20,129 nucleotides of DNA from Hyphomicrobiaceae bacterium (GCA_025359005.1 JANYHP010000136.1:1-20129), one strand, 5' to 3'. Positions 6,732 through 15,344 are shown, counted from the first letter of the stretch. Translations and numbers: made by a program. The notes: generated by a model from the sequence alone, not told the origin.

Positions 6732-8456
6732 ATGCCCATCCAGACGCTTTCGGAAATCGGTCATACCGCAAGCTACGACGTCATCGTCGTCGGCGCCGGT
6801 GCGGGCGGCCTGTCGGCGGCATTGTTTGCCGCGATCGAAGGCAAGTCAGTCCTGCTTATCGAGCGCACCGAGTACATCGGGGGAACCACCGCATTGTCGG
6901 CCGCAACCGTCTGGATTCCGAACTCGATGCATGCTGCGAAAGTCAGCAGCGACGACACTTTCGAAAGCGCCCATCGCTTTCTCACCGGCGTCGTCGGCAA
7001 TCATTCAAGCGCCGAGATGCGCGAGGCGTTTCTGCGCAGTGGACCCGCGGCAGTCGCGACGTTGGAAATGCAGTCCGACGTCCATTTCCGGCCCTACGCG
7101 ACCCATCCCGACTATGAGCAGCAGGTCGAGGGCGCCACCTTGCGCGGTCGTGCGCTGGAGCCGCTTGCCTTCGATGGACGCCGTCTCGGCGCCGCGCTGG
7201 CGCGCATCCGTCCACCGATCCCCGAGTTCACGATCTTCGGCGGCATGATGGTCGATCGCACTGATATCGGCCACCTTCTGGGATTGACGAAGAGTATCGC
7301 GTCATTCGCGCACGCAACGAAAATTCTCGGCCGCTACGGACTTGATCGCGTCAAGGGTTCGCGCGGGTCTCGGCTGGTGATGGGCAACGCGCTCGTCGGT
7401 CGGCTGCTCATGTCTCTGCTCGATCGCAACGTCGACATCGTGACAAGTACTCATGTTCGAGCCTTTCTCACGGATGCGGCTGGTGTCTCCGGCGTTGTCG
7501 CCGCGCATGCGGACATCACCAGAAAAATAAATGCCACGTCCGCCGTCGTGCTTGCCGCCGGCGGCTACGGACGTCACAAGACGCGCCGCGCCCAAATGCT
7601 GCCAACGCCCGTGCCTGAGTATAGCCCGACGGCGCCTGGGCACACAGGCGAGATGCAGGATCTGGCGCTCGCGCTCGGCGCCCGCTTCGGCGAGGGCAAT
7701 CTCGATAACGCCTTCTGGGCGCCCGTTTCTGTCCGCACGCGGCCCGACGGCAGCACCGCCATCTTTCCCCATTTCGTCCTCGATCGATCCAAGCCCGGCA
7801 CGGTCTGCGTCGATCAGCGCGGCGCGCGTTTCGTCAACGAAACAAGTTCCTATCACGTCTTTGCGCGCGCCATGGTCGATGCCAACCGCACAGCGCCGTG
7901 CATCCCATGCTTCATCATCACAGACGCCGCCGGCCTGAAGAAATACGGTCTCGGCATGGTCCGCATGGGCACACGCAATCTCGCGCCTTACCTCGCCGAC
8001 GGCTATTTGACAGAAGCAGACAGCATTCCAGACCTCGCAATCGCGCTGAAAATGGACGCCACCACGCTGGCGCACAGCATCGCAACCATCAATTCCTATG
8101 CTGCCACCGGCACCGATCCAGATTTTGGCCGGGGCACCACGGCCTACCACCGCCACAACGGCGATCCAACGCACGCGCCCAACCCTACTCTTGGCCCGAT
8201 CGCGACCGCGCCGTTTTATGCCGTGCGGCTTTATCCAGGTGACATCGGCGCGGCCGCCGGCCTCGTCATTGATCCATGGGCGCGCGTGACCAAGGCTGAC
8301 AACCAGCCCATCGGGCGCTTGTATGCCTGCGGCAACGAAGCCAATTCGGTCATGGGCGGAACCTATCCCGGTCCCGGCATCACCATCGGCCCGGCGATCA
8401 CGTTTGCCTACCGCGCGATCCGCCACGCGGTGCATGGTTCCAATGAGGGCGCGTGA
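6732..8456 (+). CDS. KstD-like FAD-dependent dehydrogenase, paralog 2
   Basis: The 574-residue protein belongs to the same family as the flavoproteins at 2865-4574 and 8458-10173 but is the most divergent of the three. FAD motifs are GAGAGG (21-26), Glu44 and GGTTALSAATVWIP (50-63). The usual SGG of the last motif reads SAA here, close to the flavin. PDY (Tyr128), the Tyr in VNETSSY, and GGTYPGPGITIGP (Tyr545, Gly549) keep the active-site positions expected for a ketone desaturase. ATG at 6732 has AAGG upstream; a TTG overlapping the preceding stop at 6717 is less likely. Its stop and the next start are one base apart, so the two flavoproteins are translationally coupled, suggesting successive or paired steps. 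Confidence 0.87.
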   Translation: MPIQTLSEIGHTASYDVIVVGAGAGGLSAALFAAIEGKSVLLIERTEYIGGTTALSAATVWIPNSMHAAKVSSDDTFESAHRFLTGVVGNHSSAEMREAFLRSGPAAVATLEMQSDVHFRPYATHPDYEQQVEGATLRGRALEPLAFDGRRLGAALARIRPPIPEFTIFGGMMVDRTDIGHLLGLTKSIASFAHATKILGRYGLDRVKGSRGSRLVMGNALVGRLLMSLLDRNVDIVTSTHVRAFLTDAAGVSGVVAAHADITRKINATSAVVLAAGGYGRHKTRRAQMLPTPVPEYSPTAPGHTGEMQDLALALGARFGEGNLDNAFWAPVSVRTRPDGSTAIFPHFVLDRSKPGTVCVDQRGARFVNETSSYHVFARAMVDANRTAPCIPCFIITDAAGLKKYGLGMVRMGTRNLAPYLADGYLTEADSIPDLAIALKMDATTLAHSIATINSYAATGTDPDFGRGTTAYHRHNGDPTHAPNPTLGPIATAPFYAVRLYPGDIGAAAGLVIDPWARVTKADNQPIGRLYACGNEANSVMGGTYPGPGITIGPAITFAYRAIRHAVHGSNEGA

Positions 8457-8457
8457 G

Positions 8458-10173
8458 ATGGCCACTTCGCCAAAGCACTGCGATCTGGTCGTTGTCGGCT
8501 CGGGCGCAGCCGGACTGACCGCGGCTGTGACCGCCGCAATCCTTGGCCTCGACGTCGTCGTGCTGGAGAAGGAGCCGCACGTCGGTGGCACCAGCGCCTG
8601 GTCCGGCGGCTGGCTTTGGATCCCGCGCAATCCGCTCGCCGTCGCCGCGGGTATCGGTGAAGACATCGAAGCCCCGCGGACCTATCTGAGGGCTGAGTTG
8701 GGCGAGACCTACGACGCAGCACTTGCCGACAGGTTTCTCGAGCAGGGCCCGCGCATGATCGCTTTTCTGCAGCGGGAGACCAGCGTCGATTTCGTTGACG
8801 GCAATGCGATTCCGGATTTCCATGACACGTCGCCGGGCTCGGCCACCGGCGGCCGATCCGTCTGCGCCGCGCCGTTCGATGGCCGCGCCCTCGGTGACCG
8901 GATCAACATTCTCAAGCCGCCACTCGACGAGATCTCCCCACTGGGCATGGGCATCGCATCGGGCGCCGATCTGCGCCACTTCATCAACGCCACCAGCGCT
9001 CTATCCTCGTTCCTGTATGTGACACGGCGCGTTGCAAAGCATGCGCTCGACATCATCAGACATGGGCGCGGCATGCACCTCGTCAACGGCAACGCGTTGA
9101 TCGCTCGGTTGTTGAAGTCGGCAGACGATCTCGGTGTCAGGATCCTCCCGTCGACGCCGGTGCGCGACCTGATCATCGAAACTGGCCGCGTTGTTGGCGT
9201 CCGCGCCGCTCACGGCGCCGCGGCATTGGAGATCCGCGCCCGCCGTGGCGTCGTCCTCGCGGCCGGCGGGTTCCCGCACGATATCGCACGCAAGGCAGCG
9301 CTCTTTCCGCACGCGCCAACCGGCCGCGAGCATTGGTCCGCAGCACCCGCCAGCAACACTGGCGATGGCCTTCGCCTCGGCGAAACTGCCGGCGGTGTCA
9401 TCGGCAGCGCGCTGGCAGCGGCCGGTGCCTGGGCTCCGATCTCGCTGGTGCCGCGCAAAGATGGCAGCGTCGGCCACTTTCCCCATCTGTTCGAACGCGC
9501 CAAGCCAGGCCTCATCATGGTGCGCCGCGATGGCCGGCGGTTCGGCAACGAGGCCAATTCCTACTATGATCTGATGACGGCGCTGTTCGCCGCCACCCCG
9601 CCCGGCGAAGTGCCTGAAGCATGGATGATCTGCGATCACGCATTTCAACGCCGCTATGGCCTTGGCCGCAGCCGCCCGCGCCCATTCCCGCTCCGACCCT
9701 GGTTACGCAACGGCTATCTGCGCCGCGGCGACACGTTTGCCGAACTTGCCGCCGCATGCGGTATCGACGCGGGTAACCTGGGCGAGACGATTGCCCGATA
9801 CAACCGCGACGCCGTGCATGGTCGCGACCCCGCCTTCGGTCGCGGCGAGAGTGCCTACAATCGCATTCAGGGCGAGCCATTGCGAAAGCCGAACCCCTGC
9901 GTCGCGCCGATCGTAAAAGGCCCATTTTACGCCGTCAAAATCGTACCCGGCAGCCTCGGCACATTTGCTGGACTGCGGACTGACGCGCATGCCCGTGTCA
10001 TCGATCACACTCTTAAAGCCATCGACGGCCTCTATGCCGTCGGCAACGACATGTCGAGCATCATGGGCGGGCACTATCCTGCCGGCGGCATCACGCTGGG
10101 CCCCGCCATGACCTTCGGCTATGTCGCAGCCCACCACGCGAGCGGCGTGCCGCTCGACAACAATCGACCGTGA
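8458..10173 (+). CDS. KstD-like FAD-dependent dehydrogenase, paralog 3
   Basis: The 571-residue flavoprotein carries GSGAAG (14-19), Glu37 and GGTSAWSGGWLWIP (43-56). The C-terminal motif GGHYPAGGITLGP keeps Tyr540 and Gly544. By eye it is closest to the flavoprotein at 2865-4574 (shared NPCVAPI-x-KGPFYAVK and DPAFGRG segments). At the PDY position it has PDF (Phe121), so one putative active-site tyrosine is lost. This suggests a changed substrate or a reaction different from classical delta-1-dehydrogenation. The ATG at 8458 begins one base after the previous stop with GAGG upstream; upstream in-frame starts lie inside paralog 2. It is third in the operon, 64 bp before the TIM-barrel gene. 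Confidence 0.87.
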   Translation: MATSPKHCDLVVVGSGAAGLTAAVTAAILGLDVVVLEKEPHVGGTSAWSGGWLWIPRNPLAVAAGIGEDIEAPRTYLRAELGETYDAALADRFLEQGPRMIAFLQRETSVDFVDGNAIPDFHDTSPGSATGGRSVCAAPFDGRALGDRINILKPPLDEISPLGMGIASGADLRHFINATSALSSFLYVTRRVAKHALDIIRHGRGMHLVNGNALIARLLKSADDLGVRILPSTPVRDLIIETGRVVGVRAAHGAAALEIRARRGVVLAAGGFPHDIARKAALFPHAPTGREHWSAAPASNTGDGLRLGETAGGVIGSALAAAGAWAPISLVPRKDGSVGHFPHLFERAKPGLIMVRRDGRRFGNEANSYYDLMTALFAATPPGEVPEAWMICDHAFQRRYGLGRSRPRPFPLRPWLRNGYLRRGDTFAELAAACGIDAGNLGETIARYNRDAVHGRDPAFGRGESAYNRIQGEPLRKPNPCVAPIVKGPFYAVKIVPGSLGTFAGLRTDAHARVIDHTLKAIDGLYAVGNDMSSIMGGHYPAGGITLGPAMTFGYVAAHHASGVPLDNNRP

Positions 10174-10178
10174 GCGTG

Positions 10179-10194
10179 ATTGGTGCCTGCCAAT
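10179..10194. repeat. Short inverted repeat between flavoprotein and TIM-barrel genes
   Basis: ATTGG-N6-CCAAT lies in the 64-bp gap. It could be a weak intercistronic hairpin. The arms are only 5 bp and chance is not excluded. Confidence 0.25.
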
Positions 10195-10237
10195 TACTCT
10201 CGCGCTGCTCGCCTGAACGCATGATGGTGGACCAGCA

Positions 10238-11062
10238 ATGTCGCGCATTTACTCATTGGCCTATCTCACCACCAACGGCCTCGCCCCGCTCGATGCCCTC
10301 GCGGTTGCGGCTGAGGTCGGTTATCACGGCATCGGTATCCGGATTTTGCCAGCCGCACCGGGCGGCGCATTCGCACCGTTGATCGACGATGCGGCAGCAC
10401 TCCGCGAGGTGACAAAACGCATCGCCGATACCGGCGTCGGCGTCTTCGACGTCGAGATCGTGCGCATCGCGCCCGACTTTGCCGTTGCCAACTCTGTGGG
10501 TTTTCTCGATGTCTGCGCAGCGGTCGGCGCCAAAGCGATCCTGGTCGCCGGGGACGATCCGGATGAAGCGCGGATGACGCACTCGTTCGCGGCATTCTGC
10601 GCCGCGGCGGCCCGCTACAACCTCACTGCCGATCTCGAGTTCATGCCGTGGACGGACGTGCGCGACTGCTCAACAGCCCTGCGCATCGTGCAGAATGCCG
10701 GCCAGGCCAATGGCGGCGTGCTTGTCGACGCGCTGCACTGGGGCCGCTCCACGTCGTCACTCGCCGACGTAAAAGCAATCCCCCGAAACCGCCTGAACTA
10801 TGCACAAATCTGCGACGCCCCGGCGGGCATCCCCAAGACCAACGCCGAACTGATACACACGGCACGGTGCGCGCGCCTGCTGCCCGGCGAGGGCGGCATC
10901 GATCTGGTGTCGGTGTTCGCGGCGCTGCCGCATGATCTGCCCATCAGCATCGAAATTCCGCACGACGAGCGCATCCGCGCGCATGGCGTGGAGACCTGGG
11001 CACGGCAAGCCCTCGCCGCGGCCAAAGCCGTGGTTGCTCTCGCCGAAAGCGCCACTTCATGA
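10238..11062 (+). CDS. Xylose isomerase-like TIM-barrel protein (sugar isomerase/epimerase or dehydratase)
   Basis: The 274-residue protein has the AP-endonuclease-2/xylose-isomerase TIM-barrel pattern. Candidate metal ligands are Glu134 (ADLEFMPW), Asp164 (VDALHWGRS), Gln190 (YAQICDAP) and Glu239 (ISIEIPHDER). LPGEGGIDL (215-223) is a frequent signature before the last ligand. The family includes 3-dehydroshikimate dehydratases, inosose dehydratases and sugar epimerases. Next to an AroE-like dehydrogenase and three ring desaturases, a dehydratase or isomerase acting on a cyclic hydroxyketone is the likeliest role (inference). The ATG has GGTGGA 6 nt upstream. It ends the operon, facing the convergent gene at 11082 with only 19 bp between and no visible terminator. 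Confidence 0.83.
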   Translation: MSRIYSLAYLTTNGLAPLDALAVAAEVGYHGIGIRILPAAPGGAFAPLIDDAAALREVTKRIADTGVGVFDVEIVRIAPDFAVANSVGFLDVCAAVGAKAILVAGDDPDEARMTHSFAAFCAAAARYNLTADLEFMPWTDVRDCSTALRIVQNAGQANGGVLVDALHWGRSTSSLADVKAIPRNRLNYAQICDAPAGIPKTNAELIHTARCARLLPGEGGIDLVSVFAALPHDLPISIEIPHDERIRAHGVETWARQALAAAKAVVALAESATS

Positions 11063-11081
11063 CATGCGTCGATCTCAAGCG

Positions 11082-12137
11082 TTACGCGCGCCGCACTGCG
11101 GAACTTGCCGCCGCGTGCCACGCCTCCAGCGGTTGTGCGAGATCGAACCATTGGCTCGGATGAATTTCTCGCAGCGTTGTGCCGAACAGGTCGGCGACGA
11201 TGTCGCCGCGGCCGAAGGCATGGGCGTGCGCAGCATAGCGATTGGCCAGCGGCTGACTGGGAAACCGCGCCATCCAATCAGCGAAGCCGCGCAGAAACCG
11301 ATCGACGTCGATGCGTGTCGTTTCGGGATCTTCGAAGCCTAAAACCGTGTCGTAGATGCGGGTATAAAGCAAATCGCCGAATTCGGCCGCGGTCCGGTCG
11401 ACAGCCGCGCGCGCGAACACCTCGATGTCGCCACCGCCAGCCCATTGTGGCAGCAGGTGTACGGCGCGGTCGTCATAGATGCCGAACTCGAAGGGGTCCA
11501 TGATTTGCAAGGCGTCAAAGGACGGCTGCAGCGCGTCTTGGCTCTCCAGGTCAAGGGTCCAAGCAACGAACGTCAATGCATAGTCGGCCTGCTGCCACAG
11601 CCAATGGCGACGTCCCGCCGGCGCTGCGTGTGCGAGAACGGTGCGCGCTCTGTGAACGAGGCTCGCGGGGTCATGGTCCGGCATATCCGGTTCGGGCACG
11701 CGGTCGAGCAGCGACGCATGCGCCTTGATGGTAAGCGCGCGGGCATAGCAGGCAGCCGCCGCTGGGTCGGTCCGGTTGGCCCGCCACCAGCCTTCGAGGG
11801 CTGCGAGGGCGGCGCGCATCGGCGCGGCTTCGCTCACAAGCAAGGCATCCTCGAGCGGCGCCATCAGCACCGACTGAACGACGCGATAGGTCCGGAAGCC
11901 GTTGCCGAGGAACTTTTTGCGGCCGGCATGGTCGTCAAACGCAGCCGCCAGACGCGCATGGTCACAGGCAGCGGCAGCCGGCAGAAGGTCCAACATCAAG
12001 CGTTGGTGGTCCAAATCCGTGTCGGAGTGCCAAGCCACATGCAGCCCCGTTTCGGCCATGATCCGGCGCTCGGTCTCATGCCGTGGGGCGGTGGCTGTTG
12101 CCGCGTAGGTCGTCAGCAGTTCGATCGAGGACGTCAT
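11082..12137 (-). CDS. Uncharacterised protein, possibly DUF4034-like
   Basis: This is an alpha-helical, Ala- and Trp-rich protein of about 351 residues from the ATG at 12137. The frame opens at a TTG at 12215, and another ATG exists at 12059. None has a strong Shine-Dalgarno, so the start is uncertain. The C-terminal third (LLPQWAGG, LLYTRIYD, DWMARFPSQPLANRYAAHAH, FGRGDIVADLF) recalls the repeat-like helical proteins grouped as DUF4034, judged from memory only. No signal peptide, membrane segment or catalytic motif was recognised. It is convergent with the TIM-barrel operon and divergent from the gamma-glutamyltransferase gene. Nothing links it functionally to either. Confidence 0.65.
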   Translation of the reverse strand: MTSSIELLTTYAATATAPRHETERRIMAETGLHVAWHSDTDLDHQRLMLDLLPAAAACDHARLAAAFDDHAGRKKFLGNGFRTYRVVQSVLMAPLEDALLVSEAAPMRAALAALEGWWRANRTDPAAAACYARALTIKAHASLLDRVPEPDMPDHDPASLVHRARTVLAHAAPAGRRHWLWQQADYALTFVAWTLDLESQDALQPSFDALQIMDPFEFGIYDDRAVHLLPQWAGGGDIEVFARAAVDRTAAEFGDLLYTRIYDTVLGFEDPETTRIDVDRFLRGFADWMARFPSQPLANRYAAHAHAFGRGDIVADLFGTTLREIHPSQWFDLAQPLEAWHAAASSAVRRA

Positions 12138-12440
12138 GCCGGCGGAGTGCTCCGAATAAGGGCTGGCGTGCGGCGCGGTAAACGGAAGTTTAGGTTTTGT
12201 CGGGTTACCAACCAATTAACGTGCATCCAGGTGGCGGCTTTGGCATTGCAAGGACAGTCGAATTACCGCTGATAAGCAATCCGAGGTTGATAAAACACGT
12301 ATAGATTTTAAAATTTCCCGCAATGGTTGCTTTGTGCGTGTGCTGTTGTTTTCTGTGGAAAGACGGGTGCGAGGATGGCTTGCCGCCGCCGCGCGCATTT
12401 GCGAGCGTAATTAAAGTCGCGATTTTCTGAGGTTCCGCCA
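12138..12440. other. AT-rich divergent intergenic region
   Basis: This stretch separates the uncharacterised minus-strand gene from the gamma-glutamyltransferase gene. Its middle (about 12250-12360) is clearly more AT-rich than its surroundings. It holds a good sigma-70-type promoter for the plus strand (12287-12314) overlapping the palindrome ATTTTAAAAT (12305-12314). No convincing small gene was seen. Confidence 0.55.
12287..12314 (+). promoter_or_regulatory. Predicted sigma-70 promoter of the gamma-glutamyltransferase gene
   Basis: TTGATA (12287-12292) and TAAAAT (12309-12314) each match consensus at five of six bases and are 16 bp apart. The leader to the ATG at 12441 would be about 120 nt. 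Confidence 0.5.
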
Positions 12441-14036
12441 ATGCATGGACAACGCCCGACGATCAGCTCGCTCAACGGAGTGGTGGCCGCTGCCCATCCC
12501 CATGCCGCGGCGGCCGGCGCCCTCATGTTGCAGAGCGGAGGCAACGCCTTCGACGCCGCAGTGGCGGTCGCCGCCGCCTTGAATGTCGTCGAGCCCTACA
12601 TGTCCTCGCTTGCCGGCGCCGGGCTGGCCACCTGCTGGATCGCGCGCGAAGGCCGGGTGCGGACGCTGAATTTCACACCCGCTATCCACGAAAGCTTCCC
12701 CGTCGCCAGGTACAAAAGACGCGAGGACCTGCAGCGTGGCGCCGAAGCCGTGGGCGTGCCAGGCAATCTCGCGGGCTGGGCTGAATTGCTCCGCGCCCAC
12801 GGGCGGCTCGATTTCGCCACTGTGCTGGCACCGGCCATCCGGCTCGCGCGCGGCGGCTATCCGGTCACGGAATTCAACGTCGAGGAAACCAACCTCACAG
12901 GCCCCGAAATCATGGCGTGGCCCGCGCTCGGCGCCGCATGGGCAAAGGCCTACACGGATGGTTCTGGCCGCATCACGCCGGGGTTCATCCTCAGGCAACC
13001 CGATCTTGCCGCAACCTTCGAAGGCATCGCGGCCCATGGCGCGGCCCACCTTTATGATGGCCCGCTCGGCAAGGCGATTATCGCCCACGTGCAAGCCGGC
13101 GGCGGCACGATGACCATGGCCGACCTCGCACGCGTGCAGCCCCGCTGGGCCGACGCGGCTACTGCGCGCTATCGGGGGCTGACCGTGCATGTGCCGCCGC
13201 CGCCCTGCGAGGGCTTCCAGATGCTGTTGGCACTGCGATTGCTGGATGGCGTCGATCTGGCAACGATGCCGCGCCTGGGCCTGCAGCATCTTGATCTGAC
13301 GTGGCGGGCCATCCGGCTGGCGGCCGGCGAGCGCATCCGCCACAACAACCCATCCCCCGAAAAGCTCGCGCAACTCTTGTCGGATAAGTCTGTTGCGGCA
13401 TTGCGCGCCCGCCTGCTCGATGGCGCGCCCGTCGACGGGCCGACAGAGCAATGGACGCCACCCGTCACCGGCGGCGAACACCACACAACATCGTTCTCCA
13501 TCGCCGATGGCGACGGCAACGTGGTGTGTCTTACGCAGAGCATCGGCAGCCCGTTCGGGGCGGCGGTGGTTGTGCCGGGCACCGGCGTGTTGCTGAACAA
13601 TTTCCTCTATTGGGCTGACGTGCAGCCAGACAGCCCCAATCGGGCCAAGCCCGGCGCCGAACTGCCGATCTGCATGGCGCCATCGATCTCGACGCTGGAC
13701 GGCAAGCCGGTGCTTGCACTGGGCACGCCCGGCAGTTACGGCATTTTGCAGACGCAGGTGCAGGCACTGGTGCAAGTCCTGGATTTCGGCCTGCCGGTGC
13801 AGGCAGCAATCGAAGCGCCGCGCGCCCGCCTGCTCGACGGCCGCCGGGTGGTGATCGAGCCGCGCTTGGATGAAGCAATCGTGTCGCAACTGGTCGGCCG
13901 CGGCCACGCGGTGGAGCGTACCGCGGCGTGGTCGATGATGGTCGGCGGCATGCAGGCCGTCGCCATCGATCCGAAAACGGGCGCCAAGACCGCGGCCGCC
14001 GATCCACGGCGTGACGGCTATGCCATTGCCGTCTGA
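12441..14036 (+). CDS. Gamma-glutamyltransferase-family protein, no signal peptide
   Basis: The 531-residue Ntn-hydrolase-superfamily protein opens with the GGT pattern AAHPHAAAAGALMLQSGGNAFDAAVAVA. The expected autocleavage site is Thr349 (EHHTTSFSIADGDGN), which becomes the nucleophile of the small subunit. GVLLNNFLYWAD and a GTPGSYGI stretch (in place of the classical GSPGGSRI) follow. The family hydrolyses or transfers gamma-glutamyl groups, or acts on related amides. The N-terminus MHGQRPTISS is not a signal peptide, so it is probably cytoplasmic, unlike secreted glutathione-cleaving GGT. It may belong to the YwrD-like subgroup. ATG at 12441 has GAGG at 9-nt spacing. It lies 91 bp before the alginate-lyase-like gene; a shared transcript is possible but unproven. 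Confidence 0.88.
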   Translation: MHGQRPTISSLNGVVAAAHPHAAAAGALMLQSGGNAFDAAVAVAAALNVVEPYMSSLAGAGLATCWIAREGRVRTLNFTPAIHESFPVARYKRREDLQRGAEAVGVPGNLAGWAELLRAHGRLDFATVLAPAIRLARGGYPVTEFNVEETNLTGPEIMAWPALGAAWAKAYTDGSGRITPGFILRQPDLAATFEGIAAHGAAHLYDGPLGKAIIAHVQAGGGTMTMADLARVQPRWADAATARYRGLTVHVPPPPCEGFQMLLALRLLDGVDLATMPRLGLQHLDLTWRAIRLAAGERIRHNNPSPEKLAQLLSDKSVAALRARLLDGAPVDGPTEQWTPPVTGGEHHTTSFSIADGDGNVVCLTQSIGSPFGAAVVVPGTGVLLNNFLYWADVQPDSPNRAKPGAELPICMAPSISTLDGKPVLALGTPGSYGILQTQVQALVQVLDFGLPVQAAIEAPRARLLDGRRVVIEPRLDEAIVSQLVGRGHAVERTAAWSMMVGGMQAVAIDPKTGAKTAAADPRRDGYAIAV

Positions 14037-14127
14037 CGGGACTTGCGGGCGCCGCACGGACGCGTAAGAAGCGTACAAATTGGGCTGTGCGCCTGCTTCG
14101 GCGCCGGACGGAACTGCGGGATCTGAC

Positions 14128-15153
14128 GTGGCTCATTCATTGCAGTCTGCAGCACGCATTGGCGCACGCTTCCTGACGACGATAGCAGTGCTGTTGGCGC
14201 TCGCTGGCGGCGCCCCCCGGGCATTGGCTGCCGATTGTCCCGATGTGCCGCCGCCAGTCGTCAGCCTCGATGTGCCCCGCTACTATGCCGATGAAGCGGG
14301 AACCATCGTCGATCCGGCGCTTTACGCCCAGCACCAGGCGGCAGTCGAGCCATTGACAGAGTTTCTCCGGCAGGTGGTGTCGGATGCGGACCATGCCTGG
14401 ACGCGCACGTCGCCCAAGGGGCAGGCCGCGGCGAGCGAGTGCGCGCTGGCATGGCTCACAGCCTGGGCCAGTGGCAGCGCCTGGCTTGGCACCATGTCGA
14501 CCAAGCAGGCCGAGTATCAGCGCAAATGGGATCTCGCCGGCGCGGCACTGGCTTATCTCAAATTACGCCGCTTCGCGTTGATCGAGCAGCAGAAGATCAT
14601 CGATCCATGGCTGCAGCAATGGGCTGATACGGCACGCATGTTCTTCGACGATCCGGAGCACAAGCGTAACAATCACTGGTACTGGCTGGGGCTCGGCGTG
14701 GCGGCGGTGGGCTTGGCGACCGAAAGTCCACGCCACTGGGACATGGCACGCGGGATCATGCAGGATGCGGCCCGCGACATTCGGGCGGATGGCACTTTGC
14801 CCGAGGAAATGGCGCGCGGGCAGCGGGCGCTTTACTATCACGTGTTTTCAGTCATGCCGCTCGTCATTCTCGCCGAACTCGGCGCGGCGCGCGGCGAGGA
14901 CTGGTATGGCCTTGGCGACGGATCGCTGCACCGGCTGGTGTCCGCCACCATCACCGGGCTCAACGATCCGACGACGTTTGAAGCACTGGCCGGCATAAAG
15001 CAGGAACGGCCGATCAATACACGGGCTGGGTGGCTGCAGGCCTACATCCGGCGTTTTCCGCAGAGGGTGCGAGCGACGCTCCCCGTCGTAGCCGATGGCC
15101 ATCGCTGGCTCGGCGGGCAGGTCGGCATTCTGCTGGACGTCCTTCGGAGATAG
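14128..15153 (+). CDS. Exported alginate-lyase-fold protein (AlgL-like)
   Basis: The 341-residue protein starts at a GTG with GGGA upstream. It has a clear signal peptide: a basic n-region, FLTTIAVLLALAGG, and cleavage after ALA near residue 34. The mature part matches the alginate lyase family (PF05426). NNHWYW (181-186) supplies Asn182-His183, and EMARGQRALYYH supplies Arg230 and Tyr237. These correspond to the catalytic Asn201/His202/Arg249/Tyr256 set of P. aeruginosa AlgL with the same Arg-to-Tyr spacing. AlgL-type lyases act in the periplasm and clear stray polymer during export. A TTG at 14080 would place extra residues before the signal peptide. Polymer specificity is unknown. It lies upstream of the Alg44/Alg8-like pair, so it is probably their periplasmic partner. 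Confidence 0.85.
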   Translation: MAHSLQSAARIGARFLTTIAVLLALAGGAPRALAADCPDVPPPVVSLDVPRYYADEAGTIVDPALYAQHQAAVEPLTEFLRQVVSDADHAWTRTSPKGQAAASECALAWLTAWASGSAWLGTMSTKQAEYQRKWDLAGAALAYLKLRRFALIEQQKIIDPWLQQWADTARMFFDDPEHKRNNHWYWLGLGVAAVGLATESPRHWDMARGIMQDAARDIRADGTLPEEMARGQRALYYHVFSVMPLVILAELGAARGEDWYGLGDGSLHRLVSATITGLNDPTTFEALAGIKQERPINTRAGWLQAYIRRFPQRVRATLPVVADGHRWLGGQVGILLDVLRR

Positions 15154-15216
15154 TTTTTCGGCGAGATAACCCCCCTTGGTCGAATTTACCGTGGGCGGAT
15201 GTATCGCGCCCGCGCG

Positions 15217-15229
15217 AGCGCAATGCGCT
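15217..15229. repeat. Short dyad upstream of the sigma-54 promoter
   Basis: AGCGC-AAT-GCGCT is a perfect 5-bp-arm dyad centred about 150 bp before the start site predicted from the -24/-12 element. That is the usual distance of an enhancer site for a sigma-54 activator. A short GC-rich dyad can arise by chance. Confidence 0.25.
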
Positions 15230-15344
15230 TGACCGCTCACTGCCGAGGGTGCAAGCGACGTCGGCGTTCGGCGCAACCCTTCGTTATCCATAAGCTCATG
15301 CGCGGCTACGCCGGGATCTGCGTGGGCCGCGCGTCTGTTGGTTC

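Noticed and set aside
7302..8666. A 454-codon minus-strand open frame opposite paralogs 2 and 3
   Set aside because: It spans the junction of two genuine coupled genes, and its product has no recognisable domain.
13228..13243. Second sigma-54-like match, TGGCAC-N5-TTGCT
   Set aside because: It lies inside the coding sequence of the gamma-glutamyltransferase gene, about 900 bp from the next start. It is best read as a codon-driven chance match and as a caution for the intergenic one.
12411..14078. A 555-codon open frame on the minus strand opposite the gamma-glutamyltransferase gene
   Set aside because: It is a mirror frame of a well-supported gene in GC-rich DNA. Its product is Arg/His/Gly-rich with no family motif.
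15154..15190. T-rich stretch after the alginate-lyase-like gene as a terminator
   Set aside because: There is a short T-run but no stable stem immediately before it.
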